From NCBI GenBank assembly GCA_030266915.1, contig JAJDIZ010000002.1, positions 1-56,914 on the forward strand: a stretch of DNA of 56,914 nt, in the 5' to 3' direction. This document shows, piece by piece, positions 28,145 through 37,233 of this stretch. The notes beneath the pieces were generated by a model. That model made no database searches. It was given only the letters and a program-made list of their open reading frames with translations, and was not told the origin of the DNA. The position numbers and the translations under genes are program-made. This DNA comes from Ruminococcaceae bacterium OttesenSCG-928-D13. GTDB lineage: Bacteria > Bacillota > Clostridia > Oscillospirales > Ruminococcaceae. Within the stretch, counting starts at the first letter, position 1. The number at the start of each line of letters is the position of its first letter.

Positions 28145-29362
28145 TTGACCAATCTGGTTGAATTCCCGGGCCTTGGCCTCGAGTTCAAGGTTAGCCGCGT
28201 GGCCTTTTATATCGGCGACATCGCCATCTACTGGTACGGCGTGCTCATCGGCCTCGGCATGCTGATTGCCCTGGTTACCGCTTTCCGGCTGGCCCCCCGC
28301 TTCGGCGTCGATGTGGACCGGATGATCGACGTCATCATGATCGGCTTCGTGCTGGCCATCGTCTGCGGACGGCTGTATTACGTGCTCTTTGTGGACACCC
28401 AGTACCGCAGCTTCTTCGAGCTGATTGATCTGCGCAGCGGCGGCATCGCCATCTACGGCGGCATCATCGGGGCGGTGGTTGGGGCTGTCATCGGCTGCAA
28501 GTGGCGCAAGGTGCCGCTGGCCCCGATGCTGGACCTGGTGGGCATCGGCTTTTTGATCGGCCAGGCCCTGGGCCGCTGGGGCAACTTCACCAACCAGGAG
28601 GCCTTCGGCAGCAACACCACCAGCGTCTTCGGCATGATAAGCCCCGCCACCACCGCCTACCTGCAGTACAACGAGGCTGACCTGATTGCGAAGGGCATCT
28701 ACGTGGACCCCACGATGCCGGTGCACCCCACCTTTTTGTACGAGAGCCTGTGGTGCCTGCTGGGCTACATCCTGCTGCTGGTCTACCACAAGCACCGTAA
28801 ATTCAACGGTGAAATCTTCCTGATGTATGTCTTCTGGTACGGGGCGGCCCGCTCGGTAATCGAGGGCCTGCGCACCGACCCGCTGATGGTCGGCAGCTTC
28901 AGGGTATCCCAGGTGCTGGCGATCGTCTCGGCAGCGGCTGCTCTGGCTGTCTGGGCCGTGCTGCGCCACCGGCACCGGGGCCAGCCGCTGGAGGTGCCGG
29001 TCATTCCACCCCACACCGCCAAGGTGCGCCTCGAAACAGCCGATGGCCCCACCACGGTGGTCATCAGCTGGCCGGCGGACGAGAAGGCCCCCACCGCCGA
29101 GGAGCGCCGTGAGCTGGCCCGCAAGGTGCTGGCGGCGGCCAAAGACCAGACCGAAGAACCCGCCGCCGAGGACAGTGAAAAGACCCCGACGCCTGAGGGG
29201 GAGCCCCACGCGGACACCCCCGCGGCCGAGGCAGATGGCACCGACACCGATGCATCCAGGGACGAGGCGGACAGCGGCGAGGTGGCATCCACCGGCGCGG
29301 CCGAGGAAACCTCCGAGGATAGCGGAAACGACGACGAGAACCGGGGCGATGACGATGCCTGA
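28145..29362 (+). CDS. lgt: Prolipoprotein diacylglyceryl transferase with long acidic C-terminal tail
   Basis: YWYGVLIGLGMLIAL; RSGGIAIYGGIIGAVVG; GRWGNFTNQEAFG; HPTFLYESLW. Confidence 0.93.
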   Translation: MTNLVEFPGLGLEFKVSRVAFYIGDIAIYWYGVLIGLGMLIALVTAFRLAPRFGVDVDRMIDVIMIGFVLAIVCGRLYYVLFVDTQYRSFFELIDLRSGGIAIYGGIIGAVVGAVIGCKWRKVPLAPMLDLVGIGFLIGQALGRWGNFTNQEAFGSNTTSVFGMISPATTAYLQYNEADLIAKGIYVDPTMPVHPTFLYESLWCLLGYILLLVYHKHRKFNGEIFLMYVFWYGAARSVIEGLRTDPLMVGSFRVSQVLAIVSAAAALAVWAVLRHRHRGQPLEVPVIPPHTAKVRLETADGPTTVVISWPADEKAPTAEERRELARKVLAAAKDQTEEPAAEDSEKTPTPEGEPHADTPAAEADGTDTDASRDEADSGEVASTGAAEETSEDSGNDDENRGDDDA

Positions 29363-29534
29363 CGATTTGCTGGTGGCCATCCTCCAAAACCGGCCGCTGC
29401 CCGGCAGCGACGGCAGCATGCCCACCACCGGCGACGGCCAGCTGGACAGCTTCAACCTGATCTTCATCGTCGGCTTCGCGGTGCTCATCACCGTGCTGGC
29501 GCGGTGGCTGTCCACCCGGGGGCGAAGGAAATAG
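29355..29534 (+). CDS. Small single-TM protein, unknown
   Basis: MPDDLLVAILQNRPL...FNLIFIVGFAVLITVLARWLS; overlaps the lgt end. Confidence 0.5.
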   Translation: MPDDLLVAILQNRPLPGSDGSMPTTGDGQLDSFNLIFIVGFAVLITVLARWLSTRGRRK

Positions 29535-29628
29535 AGTTGCAATCCCGGCCGTTTTGCGGTATCATAGATTGGTGCCTGCCCGGCAGGCATGTTTGAGTGT
29601 GTTTTGTTCGAAAGGAGTATTCCCCCAC

Positions 29629-29934
29629 ATGGCATTTGAGCCGAAATTGAAATACAAGGGCAAACCGCTGGTACGTTCAAAAAATGAAATGTACTACGGT
29701 GATTTTTCCGACCCCTGGGTGGTGTTCATGCAGATTTTGTCCACCAAGCAGGAGAATGGCGACGAGCTGCCCGACAAGGTGATGGTGATGCTGCTGAGCA
29801 CCGACACCACCCTGGCCCCGAAGGACCGCATTGCCAAGCAGAGCGTGAAGAACGGCCTGTACAACGCGCTGGACTTCGCCGCCATCTTGCTGGAGCGCGC
29901 TTTGGCCGACGAAAAGAAAGTCGCCAAGGCCTAA
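29629..29934 (+). CDS. Conserved hypothetical protein, about 101 aa
   Basis: MAFEPKLKYKGKPLVRSKNEMYYGDFSD; RBS AAAGGAG upstream. Confidence 0.75.
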   Translation: MAFEPKLKYKGKPLVRSKNEMYYGDFSDPWVVFMQILSTKQENGDELPDKVMVMLLSTDTTLAPKDRIAKQSVKNGLYNALDFAAILLERALADEKKVAKA

Positions 29935-29938
29935 GCGG

Positions 29939-30364
29939 ATGAAGATCGTTGTGATTGACGGCCAGGGCGGCCGCATTGGCGCAACGCTGGTGGAAAAGCT
30001 GCGGGCCGTGCTGCCCACAGCCGAGATACTCGCCATTGGCACCAACAGCACCGCCACCGCCGCCATGATGAAGGCCGGCGCCACGGCCGGCGCCACCGGG
30101 GAAAACCCAATTCTGGTGGCCTGCCGGGACGCAAGCTACATCCTCGGCCCGTTGGCCATTATTGCGGCTGACGCGCTGCACGGCGAGGTGACCCCCGCCA
30201 TGGCCGTGGCCATCGGGCAGAGCACCGCCGCCAAGATACTGCTGCCGCTGAACCGCTGCAATCACTACGTGGCCGGCGCGCCGGAGTTGACGATGGCGGA
30301 GCTGGTGCAGCATGCGGCCAACCGTCTGCTGGCCCTCGAGGCCGAGCGACAAAACGGAACCTGA
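29939..30364 (+). CDS. DUF3842 family protein
   Basis: MKIVVIDGQGGRIGATLVEKLR...AIGTNSTATAAMMKAGATAGATGENPI. Confidence 0.85.
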   Translation: MKIVVIDGQGGRIGATLVEKLRAVLPTAEILAIGTNSTATAAMMKAGATAGATGENPILVACRDASYILGPLAIIAADALHGEVTPAMAVAIGQSTAAKILLPLNRCNHYVAGAPELTMAELVQHAANRLLALEAERQNGT

Positions 30365-30437
30365 TCCAAAGCAAAACCGGCGCTGCCGAAGCGGCGCCGC
30401 GCGGGTCCAGCCCGCCGGTTCACAATCCCGATCCACC

Positions 30438-30525
30438 CCACCAAAGACTGACTATAGTGCCACGAAGGCAGGCCCGTTTTCCGCAGAAAACGGACGGACT
30501 GCTTTGGTGGCATTTTCTTTTCAGA
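30438..30525 (+). promoter_or_regulatory. Candidate attenuator with mutually exclusive stems upstream of an ECF transporter gene
   Basis: CCACCAAAG (30438-30446) is complementary to CTTTGGTGG (30502-30510), which is also part of the stem TGCCACGAAGGCAG (30458-30471) / CTGCTTTGGTGGCA (30499-30512), followed by TTTTCTTTTC. Confidence 0.5.
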
Positions 30526-30542
30526 ACCAAGGAGGAATCATC

Positions 30543-31082
30543 ATGACCGCAACAAAAACCCGCTCCCTCATAAGAAACCTCACCGCCTCGGCTGTCTGCC
30601 TGGCACTGTGCCTGCTGCTGCCCTTCCTCACCGGGCAGATACCCACCTTTGGCAGCATGCTGGCCCCGATGCACCTGCCAATCCTGCTGTGCGGCTTCAT
30701 CTGCGGCTGGCAGTATGGGCTGGCTGTGGGCTTTGCGGCCCCGCTGCTGCGCAGCCTGCTGTTTGCCATGCCGCCCATGGTACCCACCGCCCTCATCATG
30801 GCCTTTGAACTGGCCGCCTACGGCGTGGCCACGGCCCTGCTGTACCGGGCGCTGCCCAAGAAGCCGGCCTATGTCTATGTCTCCCTCATCGCCGCCATGC
30901 TGATTGGCCGCGCAGTGTGGGGCGTTGCCGCATTCTGCATCTACGGCGCCCTCGGCATCGAGTTCGGCTGGGGCATCTTCTGGGCAGCCGTCTTTACCAA
31001 GGCCTGGCCCGGCATGCTGGTGCAGCTCATCCTGATTCCGTCCATCGTGCTGGCGATGCGGAAATCCAACCTGATGGTATAG
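30543..31082 (+). CDS. ECF transporter S component, substrate unknown
   Basis: Polytopic; MLAPMHLPILLCGFICGWQYGLAVGFAAPLLRSLLFAMPP; RBS GGAGG. Confidence 0.85.
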   Translation: MTATKTRSLIRNLTASAVCLALCLLLPFLTGQIPTFGSMLAPMHLPILLCGFICGWQYGLAVGFAAPLLRSLLFAMPPMVPTALIMAFELAAYGVATALLYRALPKKPAYVYVSLIAAMLIGRAVWGVAAFCIYGALGIEFGWGIFWAAVFTKAWPGMLVQLILIPSIVLAMRKSNLMV

Positions 31083-31117
31083 TTACTCTGGCATTCACGC
31101 ACCGTATCACAAAGCAA

Positions 31118-31157
31118 AGACCCTGTGCCGAAGCACAGGGTCTTGTTGTTCTGTTTT
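31118..31157 (+). terminator. Intrinsic terminator after the ECF transporter gene
   Basis: AGACCCTGTGC-CGAA-GCACAGGGTCT followed by a T-rich tract. Confidence 0.85.
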
Positions 31158-31168
31158 TCAGAAAAAAG

Positions 31169-31553
31169 TATGGAAGTACAACCGAAAATTATCAAAAGTG
31201 CGACGTCCGATTATCAAAATGCTTCACTCTATTTTTTCTCTATTTCCCTGCGCCACGGTGGCGATTTCCACATCGTAGGCAAGTTGGAAGTTGGACGGGA
31301 GGAACTACTGCGGAATGAGAAACGGACTTCGGCCAGAAGCGGTGTTATTCCCGATTCATCAATAATTTTATTCTATTTTTGCAGTAGTTTTCGTGGCCCC
31401 GCAGGGCCGAGCGGAGTGACCGAAGGGAGCGGAGCGAGGGCCTTTCTGGCAATAAAAAAAGACCCCACCGGGGCCAGTTACGGCCCGGTTGAGGTCAGTG
31501 TGTTTTGGTAATTTAGCGTTAGAACTTTGCTAATTTTTCAGTGCATGTTTTTA
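31169..31553. repeat. 385-bp direct repeat, left copy
   Basis: Identical base for base to 49529-49913; flanks diverge immediately on both sides. Confidence 0.97.
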
Positions 31554-32127
31554 TGGTAACACTGGCCTCGCATTCATCATAGCAAGGGCCGGTGGGCTTG
31601 TCAAGATTATTCGCTCACCCGCATTTTTTGAAGTATTAACATCAACAGCGGCCCGGAAATGGGCAAAAAAAATCCGCCCATTCGGCGGCTTCAATGCGGC
31701 GTATTCTCAAACAGGTTTTCCAACCTTGTTTTTCGTTTTCGTCATTATATTCTCCTTGTCTGTTATTTGCGGCCTGCAAAACCGCAGTGCGAATTGTAGA
31801 ACTTTCGCAATCCCCTCGCTTCGGTTTCTGCAAAGAGCAACCAGCGAAACCAAAACGTTATCGAAACACCCCTATCCTCCTTTGTGGCCCGTTAGGGCAA
31901 ACTAAAAACGCCGACCAAGCGTTTTCGTATTTTATTTAGGGTACAGACGTTCCTTGTAACCCATGCTATAATTCTACACGAAATTGACATAAACGGCAAC
32001 AAAATATTTTTTTGTGCTATTTTTTGTGTACATTAAACATGCGATAGCCACAATAAACGTCCAAATTGGTGATTTTAGACAAGAGAAAAGAGCGGTGGCA
32101 AAACCGCCCCTTCCGATGCTTCTCATA

Positions 32128-32155
32128 AGAACAGGGCCCCGAAGGGCCCCGTCAA
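32128..32155 (-). terminator. Intrinsic terminator downstream of the Big_2 lipoprotein gene
   Basis: Minus strand GACGGGGCCCTTCGGGGCCCTGTTCTT. Confidence 0.7.
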
Positions 32156-32171
32156 TCAAATCAATAGGCGC

Positions 32172-33578
32172 TTATCCGTTCATCACGTAAATGTAGGTTC
32201 CGTCAGAGTGTATGGTTATCGGGGGCGGGTATCCGCCACCCATGTGTACCCAGAAGTCAATATCCGAGCAAATAGCCGCAGTCATCGCTTCGGTGCTAAT
32301 GCTGGTGCTGATGGGCGCACGGTAGGAGCCGCCGCCAGTGCCACTTGTGCAACCTTTGGAAGCGGCGTAAGAATAGCCAGCCGCGATAGCCGAGCCTACG
32401 TCACCGCCCTGGGCCGGGGGAGGAGTTTCTCCACCGCCGCCAGTGTCACCACCGCCGCCACCGCCAGTACCACCGGTGCCGCCGCCTCCGCCAGTACCAC
32501 CACCGCCACCAGCGCCGCCGCCTGCACCACCAGCACCTCCGGTGCCGCCACTGCCATTGCCGCCGCCCGTAGGCGCAGGGTTCTTCACAGTCAGAGTATA
32601 GCTTGCGGACACAGCTTCACTGTACACGTCGCTTTCGCCCGCTTCTTCCTCGGTCAATACACGCTCAATGGGGTTGCCCTCGGCATCCACCACCGTCGCA
32701 GTGATAGTCGCAGTACCAGCCTTCACGGCGCTCATGCGGCCTTCTTCGTTCACGGTCGCCACGCTCTCGTCGCTGGAAGCCCACACGATGCTGTAGTCCA
32801 CGTTGATGTCTTCGGGATTCACCCTGTACTCAATGTTGTACGCCTGACCCTTGGTCAATACGCCCTCGCTGTTGGTGAACTCAATGGCGTTCGGCCAAGT
32901 CTCCACGGCCACGTCAAAGGTCGCCTTGTGTTCCTTCTGGGTAAAGCTGTCCACCACGGTCACGGTGATTTTCGCACCGCCGTTGCCAATCGCAGTCACA
33001 ACGCCGTCGGCGTCCACGGTAGCCACTTCCTCGTTGTCCGAGGCATACGTCGCGTCTTCGTGCTTCGCGTCGGCAGGAGCAACCTTAAAGCCGATTTCAT
33101 GGGTCTCGCCCAGTTTCAGGGTAATGGTTTCCTCGTCCAGCTTCACTTCGCTCACCACGTTCACAACGGTCAGCGCAAGCGTCGCCGTCAAGGGATTCTC
33201 GCCCTCGCCAAGCGTCAGCGTGATAACACACTCGCCGGGCTTCAAAGCCTCAATCTGGCCGTTCGCCGGGTCAACCTTCGCCACGTCGGGCTTGTCGGAA
33301 GTCCATACGGGTGCGAGTTTGGCGATTTCTTCAAGCACTTTTTCGTCTGCGCCCTCGCCGGGTGTGACCTCCACGCCGCCAGCAAAAGCTACGTTCACTG
33401 CGTTTTCGTCAACTGCCGCAGTAACAGTGTAGCCGGTTTGTGAGGTTTCGCCCACCATGAGCGTAAAGTTGGTGTCGGCTAATGCAAGGCCGGTCATTTC
33501 AATTTTGGTGCCAGCACAGCCCGCCAGCATTCCCACCAGAATCAGCGCCACGCATAGCATTGCGGTTGTCTTTTTCAT
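32172..33578 (-). CDS. Big_2 (bacterial Ig-like) lipoprotein with Gly-rich linker
   Basis: Lipobox LAGC; repeats such as WTSDKPDVAKVDPANGQIEALKPGECVITLTLGEGENPLTATLALTV; (GGxGG)n tract. Confidence 0.85.
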   Translation of the reverse strand: MKKTTAMLCVALILVGMLAGCAGTKIEMTGLALADTNFTLMVGETSQTGYTVTAAVDENAVNVAFAGGVEVTPGEGADEKVLEEIAKLAPVWTSDKPDVAKVDPANGQIEALKPGECVITLTLGEGENPLTATLALTVVNVVSEVKLDEETITLKLGETHEIGFKVAPADAKHEDATYASDNEEVATVDADGVVTAIGNGGAKITVTVVDSFTQKEHKATFDVAVETWPNAIEFTNSEGVLTKGQAYNIEYRVNPEDINVDYSIVWASSDESVATVNEEGRMSAVKAGTATITATVVDAEGNPIERVLTEEEAGESDVYSEAVSASYTLTVKNPAPTGGGNGSGGTGGAGGAGGGAGGGGGTGGGGGTGGTGGGGGGDTGGGGETPPPAQGGDVGSAIAAGYSYAASKGCTSGTGGGSYRAPISTSISTEAMTAAICSDIDFWVHMGGGYPPPITIHSDGTYIYVMNG

Positions 33579-33685
33579 TCGTTCGTTCCTCCTGTTAAAA
33601 TCAGTATGGTTTTGTTGCCATCTGATAGACGGTATATTGGGTGGGCGGGTAGGTTTTATATTTATATAAAATTATTTTCTCCCGC

Positions 33686-34822
33686 TCACATAAGCCCTTC
33701 GAGCCCATCGGTGACAGACCCGTCATCCTCGACCGCTCCCTTGTCGCCTTGACCATGGATGGGTTCTCCGCTCTCGCCACCGCCGCCCGATGGGGCGGGG
33801 TCGGCACTTGGGGAGGGGTCGCCTCCACCAGCCGGGGCCGGTGCGGTGCCGCCATTCCCTGTGCCGCTTGCAGGTCGGGGTGCAGACACGCCCACGGTGC
33901 AAACGGCGGTTATCTCGGTGCCGTTTACGGCCACCGTTACGGTGCAGTTCCCCGGTGCCACCGCCTTTACGGTTACGCTGTGGGCGTCCTCGCTGGGGGT
34001 GATGGTGCAAACGGCTTCGTCGCTTACAGTCCATACGATTTCATAAGGTGCGGTTATATTCTCCGGGCCAACTTCTGCCACAAGCTGAAAGGTGCCGCCC
34101 GTTGTCAACCATGCCTCGGCCTGCGTGAGCATGATGCTTTCGGGTGGGGTTTGCACAACGATGCGCACGGTGGCAGTTATCTTCTCGCCGCCATTGTACT
34201 TGTCCTCGGCGGTGATGGTGATGCTCGTTTCCCCATCGGCCAGCCCGGTAATTTCGCCGGTGGCGCTTACCGTCACAATGTCCGGGTTACTACTGGCATA
34301 GGTTAAGCTGGGGTCTGTGGCGCCAGCCGGGGCCAAGGAAGCCGCCAGTATTTGGCTCTCGCCCACAGCAAGGGTGATTTCGTTCTCTGTGGTGATGCTC
34401 TCCACAAGCTGTGCAACGGTCAGCGCAAGCGTCGCTGTCAAGGGATTCTCGTCCTCGCCAATGGTCAGCGTAATGACGCACTCGCCGGGGGCTACAGCGG
34501 TTATTAGGCCGGTGCCAGCGTCCACAGTGGCAATGCCGGTGTTGTCGGAACTCCATACCACGGCGGGTAGCTTCTCTACGGCTTTTTCGTCAGCCTCTTC
34601 GCTGGGCACAGGGTCAATGCCTCCCGGCCCATACGCAACGGTGATGGGCGTATCGCCCACGTTGGCGCTGATGATGTACCCAAGCTGGGCGCTCTCGCCG
34701 GGTGCAAGGGTGATATTCTGCTCGTCTGCTTCTATGCCGGTAACGGTTACGGATGGACTACACGCGGTAAGCATCCCAATCGCCAAAAGTAACGTGATAA
34801 AAAGTGCTGTTGTTTTCTTCAT
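33686..34822 (-). CDS. Big_2 (bacterial Ig-like) lipoprotein, paralogue of the neighbour
   Basis: MKKTTALFITLLLAIGMLTAC lipobox; WSSDNTGIATVDAGTGLITAVAPGECVITLTIGEDENPLTATLALTV. Confidence 0.85.
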   Translation of the reverse strand: MKKTTALFITLLLAIGMLTACSPSVTVTGIEADEQNITLAPGESAQLGYIISANVGDTPITVAYGPGGIDPVPSEEADEKAVEKLPAVVWSSDNTGIATVDAGTGLITAVAPGECVITLTIGEDENPLTATLALTVAQLVESITTENEITLAVGESQILAASLAPAGATDPSLTYASSNPDIVTVSATGEITGLADGETSITITAEDKYNGGEKITATVRIVVQTPPESIMLTQAEAWLTTGGTFQLVAEVGPENITAPYEIVWTVSDEAVCTITPSEDAHSVTVKAVAPGNCTVTVAVNGTEITAVCTVGVSAPRPASGTGNGGTAPAPAGGGDPSPSADPAPSGGGGESGEPIHGQGDKGAVEDDGSVTDGLEGLM

Positions 34823-34846
34823 ATCAAAAATTCCTCTTTTCAAATC

Positions 34847-36364
34847 TTACCCGTTGCGCCGGGCCTCTAAAAAAGGCTCGTAATTGCGCCGTGCAACGAT
34901 GGCGGGTTTGCCGTGGATGTTGTCAGTTCCAAACTCGATATATAATTCCAGCATTTCATCTTGGCCGGGGAAATACAGTTCGTAGGACAGATAGACATCG
35001 GGTTCATCATCATAGATGCCGCTACGTGACAGGTCGAAAACTCCGCTCTCAAACGTGGCTTCCATTGCCGCTTTCATCTGTTCATAATTCATGCCGAGGT
35101 CGATTCCAAAAACGCTGTACCTATCACTGTAAATGGTCAGCCAGCGGTATTCATCTTCCGGGCCGTAGGCTCTGGTGTAGTCCAGTTCGGATGCTTCCGG
35201 CGAATCCTCGCCCGTGTGGGGATTGGAGTAAAAAGTGACACCATAATTAAACGTTTCCCACTGCCAGCCAATGTAGGCGGGTTCATCAACATTCGGTAAC
35301 AGCGGCACAGTGTATTCCGGCGCTCCGGCTATCTGTTCCAGCAGGGCCAAATCATCAAACCCGGCCTCTGCCTCATGGGGTAGCGTCATGGTGAAGTCCA
35401 GCGCGGGCCTCTCGCTCAAACGTGGGTCACGCTGGGGTGGCTGGCTCACACTGGATGAAGCCGGGGCTGGGATGCTCTGCACGATGGAGGACGGCGGCGG
35501 TGCTGGTTCCTCGCTGGGCCGGGTTGCAAGGAAAATCCCGGTTCCGATGCCGCCAGCCAAAACAGCGGACGCAACCCCAATGGCGATTTTTGCGGTCAAG
35601 GTCATGCCGGTTGCTGTTGCCGTTCCTGTACCCGCCGCCGCAGTGCCAGTCGTGGCCGCAATGGTGCCTGCCGCCGCCTGCGTGATGCTCTGCAAAATGG
35701 CGCTTTGGGTGGTGAGGCTCGGCGCAGTTGCCAAAGCATCTTTTGCAAAAATGCCAAACAGAGCAATGGCGGAAATGCTGTGCAGACGGACGCCGGATTT
35801 TTCTTCCTCTTTTTCCACTCCGGCCTTAATCTTTTTTCGGGCATAGTTCAGTTGGGATTTGATAGTATTCTCGTTGGTGCCTGTTACCTCGCTTATCTGT
35901 TGGATGGTGAGTTCTTGATAGTAATACATCAAAACCACTGCCCGTTGCTGGTCGGGCAGGCTATCCACAATCCGCAAAATTAGCTGTTTAATGTCCTCCC
36001 GTTCCAGCACGGCGTCAGGCTGGTCGCCGTTGTCGTCTTCCACGTCGGGCAAGGTGCTGTCGGCATCATCACCCACCGGCGCAAAAAGCACTTCGGTTTT
36101 CTTTTTCATTCTATTGGTACACTGGAACGCTGTAATCTGCTGAACCCATTTGAAAAAAGATTCGGGAGTTTCCAACTTACCAAGGTCGCGGTAGGCAATA
36201 AGGAACACATCCTGTGTCACCTCTTGGGCGCTATCTTCATTCCTCAAGATTTTGCGGGCAGTGTAGTATGCGTTGTTGAAACTTTCTGCATAAAGTGCCG
36301 CAAAGGCCTCTTGGTCGCCCTGCTTGGCCTTTATCACCAGTTGCCGCAGTTCTGTTTTTTCCAT
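34847..36364 (-). CDS. ECF-type sigma-70 factor with C-terminal TM segment and predicted extracytoplasmic domain
   Basis: Sigma2 AFAALYAESFNNAYYTARKILRNEDSAQEVTQDVFLIAYRDL; sigma4 LPDQQRAVVLMYYYQELTIQQISEVTGTNENTIKSQLNYARKKI; TM IAIGVASAVLAGGIGTGIFLA; about 220 aa beyond it. Confidence 0.88.
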   Translation of the reverse strand: MEKTELRQLVIKAKQGDQEAFAALYAESFNNAYYTARKILRNEDSAQEVTQDVFLIAYRDLGKLETPESFFKWVQQITAFQCTNRMKKKTEVLFAPVGDDADSTLPDVEDDNGDQPDAVLEREDIKQLILRIVDSLPDQQRAVVLMYYYQELTIQQISEVTGTNENTIKSQLNYARKKIKAGVEKEEEKSGVRLHSISAIALFGIFAKDALATAPSLTTQSAILQSITQAAAGTIAATTGTAAAGTGTATATGMTLTAKIAIGVASAVLAGGIGTGIFLATRPSEEPAPPPSSIVQSIPAPASSSVSQPPQRDPRLSERPALDFTMTLPHEAEAGFDDLALLEQIAGAPEYTVPLLPNVDEPAYIGWQWETFNYGVTFYSNPHTGEDSPEASELDYTRAYGPEDEYRWLTIYSDRYSVFGIDLGMNYEQMKAAMEATFESGVFDLSRSGIYDDEPDVYLSYELYFPGQDEMLELYIEFGTDNIHGKPAIVARRNYEPFLEARRNG

Positions 36365-36406
36365 GATGTTTCCCCTTATATATATAATGAAGTTGGTTGC
36401 TGGCGT

Positions 36407-36670
36407 TCACGGTGGGCGGGGCCACAGGTCGAACAGGGCCAGCAGGGTATTTCGTTCGGCTTCCGGGTTTCTGTGCGCTTCGGCGTCCTCTTGTAGCGCC
36501 GCCATGATTAAGGCGTCCAGTTCGGACAAGTCCGGGCCGTCTCTTATTTGTTCTATGATGCCCACCCCCTTGTGTCTCTGCATAACGGTATCGCAGAGGG
36601 CAGGGGTGGTTTTATTCCGGGTGAAAAAAGTCTTTTTGTGTGTCCCTCCCGGTTTTTGACGGCTGGACAA
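36407..36670 (-). CDS. Small hypothetical protein upstream of the sigma factor
   Basis: Open frame co-oriented with the sigma-factor operon; start uncertain. Confidence 0.35.
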   Translation of the reverse strand: MSSRQKPGGTHKKTFFTRNKTTPALCDTVMQRHKGVGIIEQIRDGPDLSELDALIMAALQEDAEAHRNPEAERNTLLALFDLWPRPP

Positions 36671-36788
36671 ATCTACACATTATAGCATAATTTGCCATTC
36701 CGTCAACACCGTTATAACATTTTATCGTCCTATAAAACGGACGTCAACCCTTACAATATGATTATCTCTTGAAAATGAGGTAATCACG

Positions 36789-37037
36789 ATGGCAAAAGGA
36801 ATCCAGCAGGCATTTGTGCGTCAGCTTAAAGTGCAGATGAAAGCCCGTAAAATCACCGCATACAGGCTGGCATACGACGCCGGGGTGCCATACAGTACGG
36901 TAAAAAGTATACTGGACGGCAAGAGCAGAGCAACCAACATTGTCACCATCAAAAAGCTACTGGATGCAATGAAGCTGTCAGTGCCCGACTTCTTCAGTGC
37001 AGACGATTTTGCACAACTGGAACAGGAAATCAAGTGA
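36789..37037 (+). CDS. XRE-family HTH regulator (small)
   Basis: KARKITAYRLAYDAGVPYSTVKSILDGKSRATNIVTIKKLLDAMKLSVPDFF. Confidence 0.85.
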   Translation: MAKGIQQAFVRQLKVQMKARKITAYRLAYDAGVPYSTVKSILDGKSRATNIVTIKKLLDAMKLSVPDFFSADDFAQLEQEIK

Positions 37038-37233
37038 CGGCCCTGCCAAACTGGCGGGGTTTTGCTTTGTGTACAAACACTGTGCAAAGCTGTGTACAAA
37101 AGCACAAAGCCGAAATATTACGATAATACAAGCATAATCACCACCTCCTTTTTCTTTTACACGTTGTTTGCACGGAGTTCTGTACAAAAGGTTTTGTTTG
37201 TTAATATTCAAGATACCTGGGGCCTTGCGGCCC

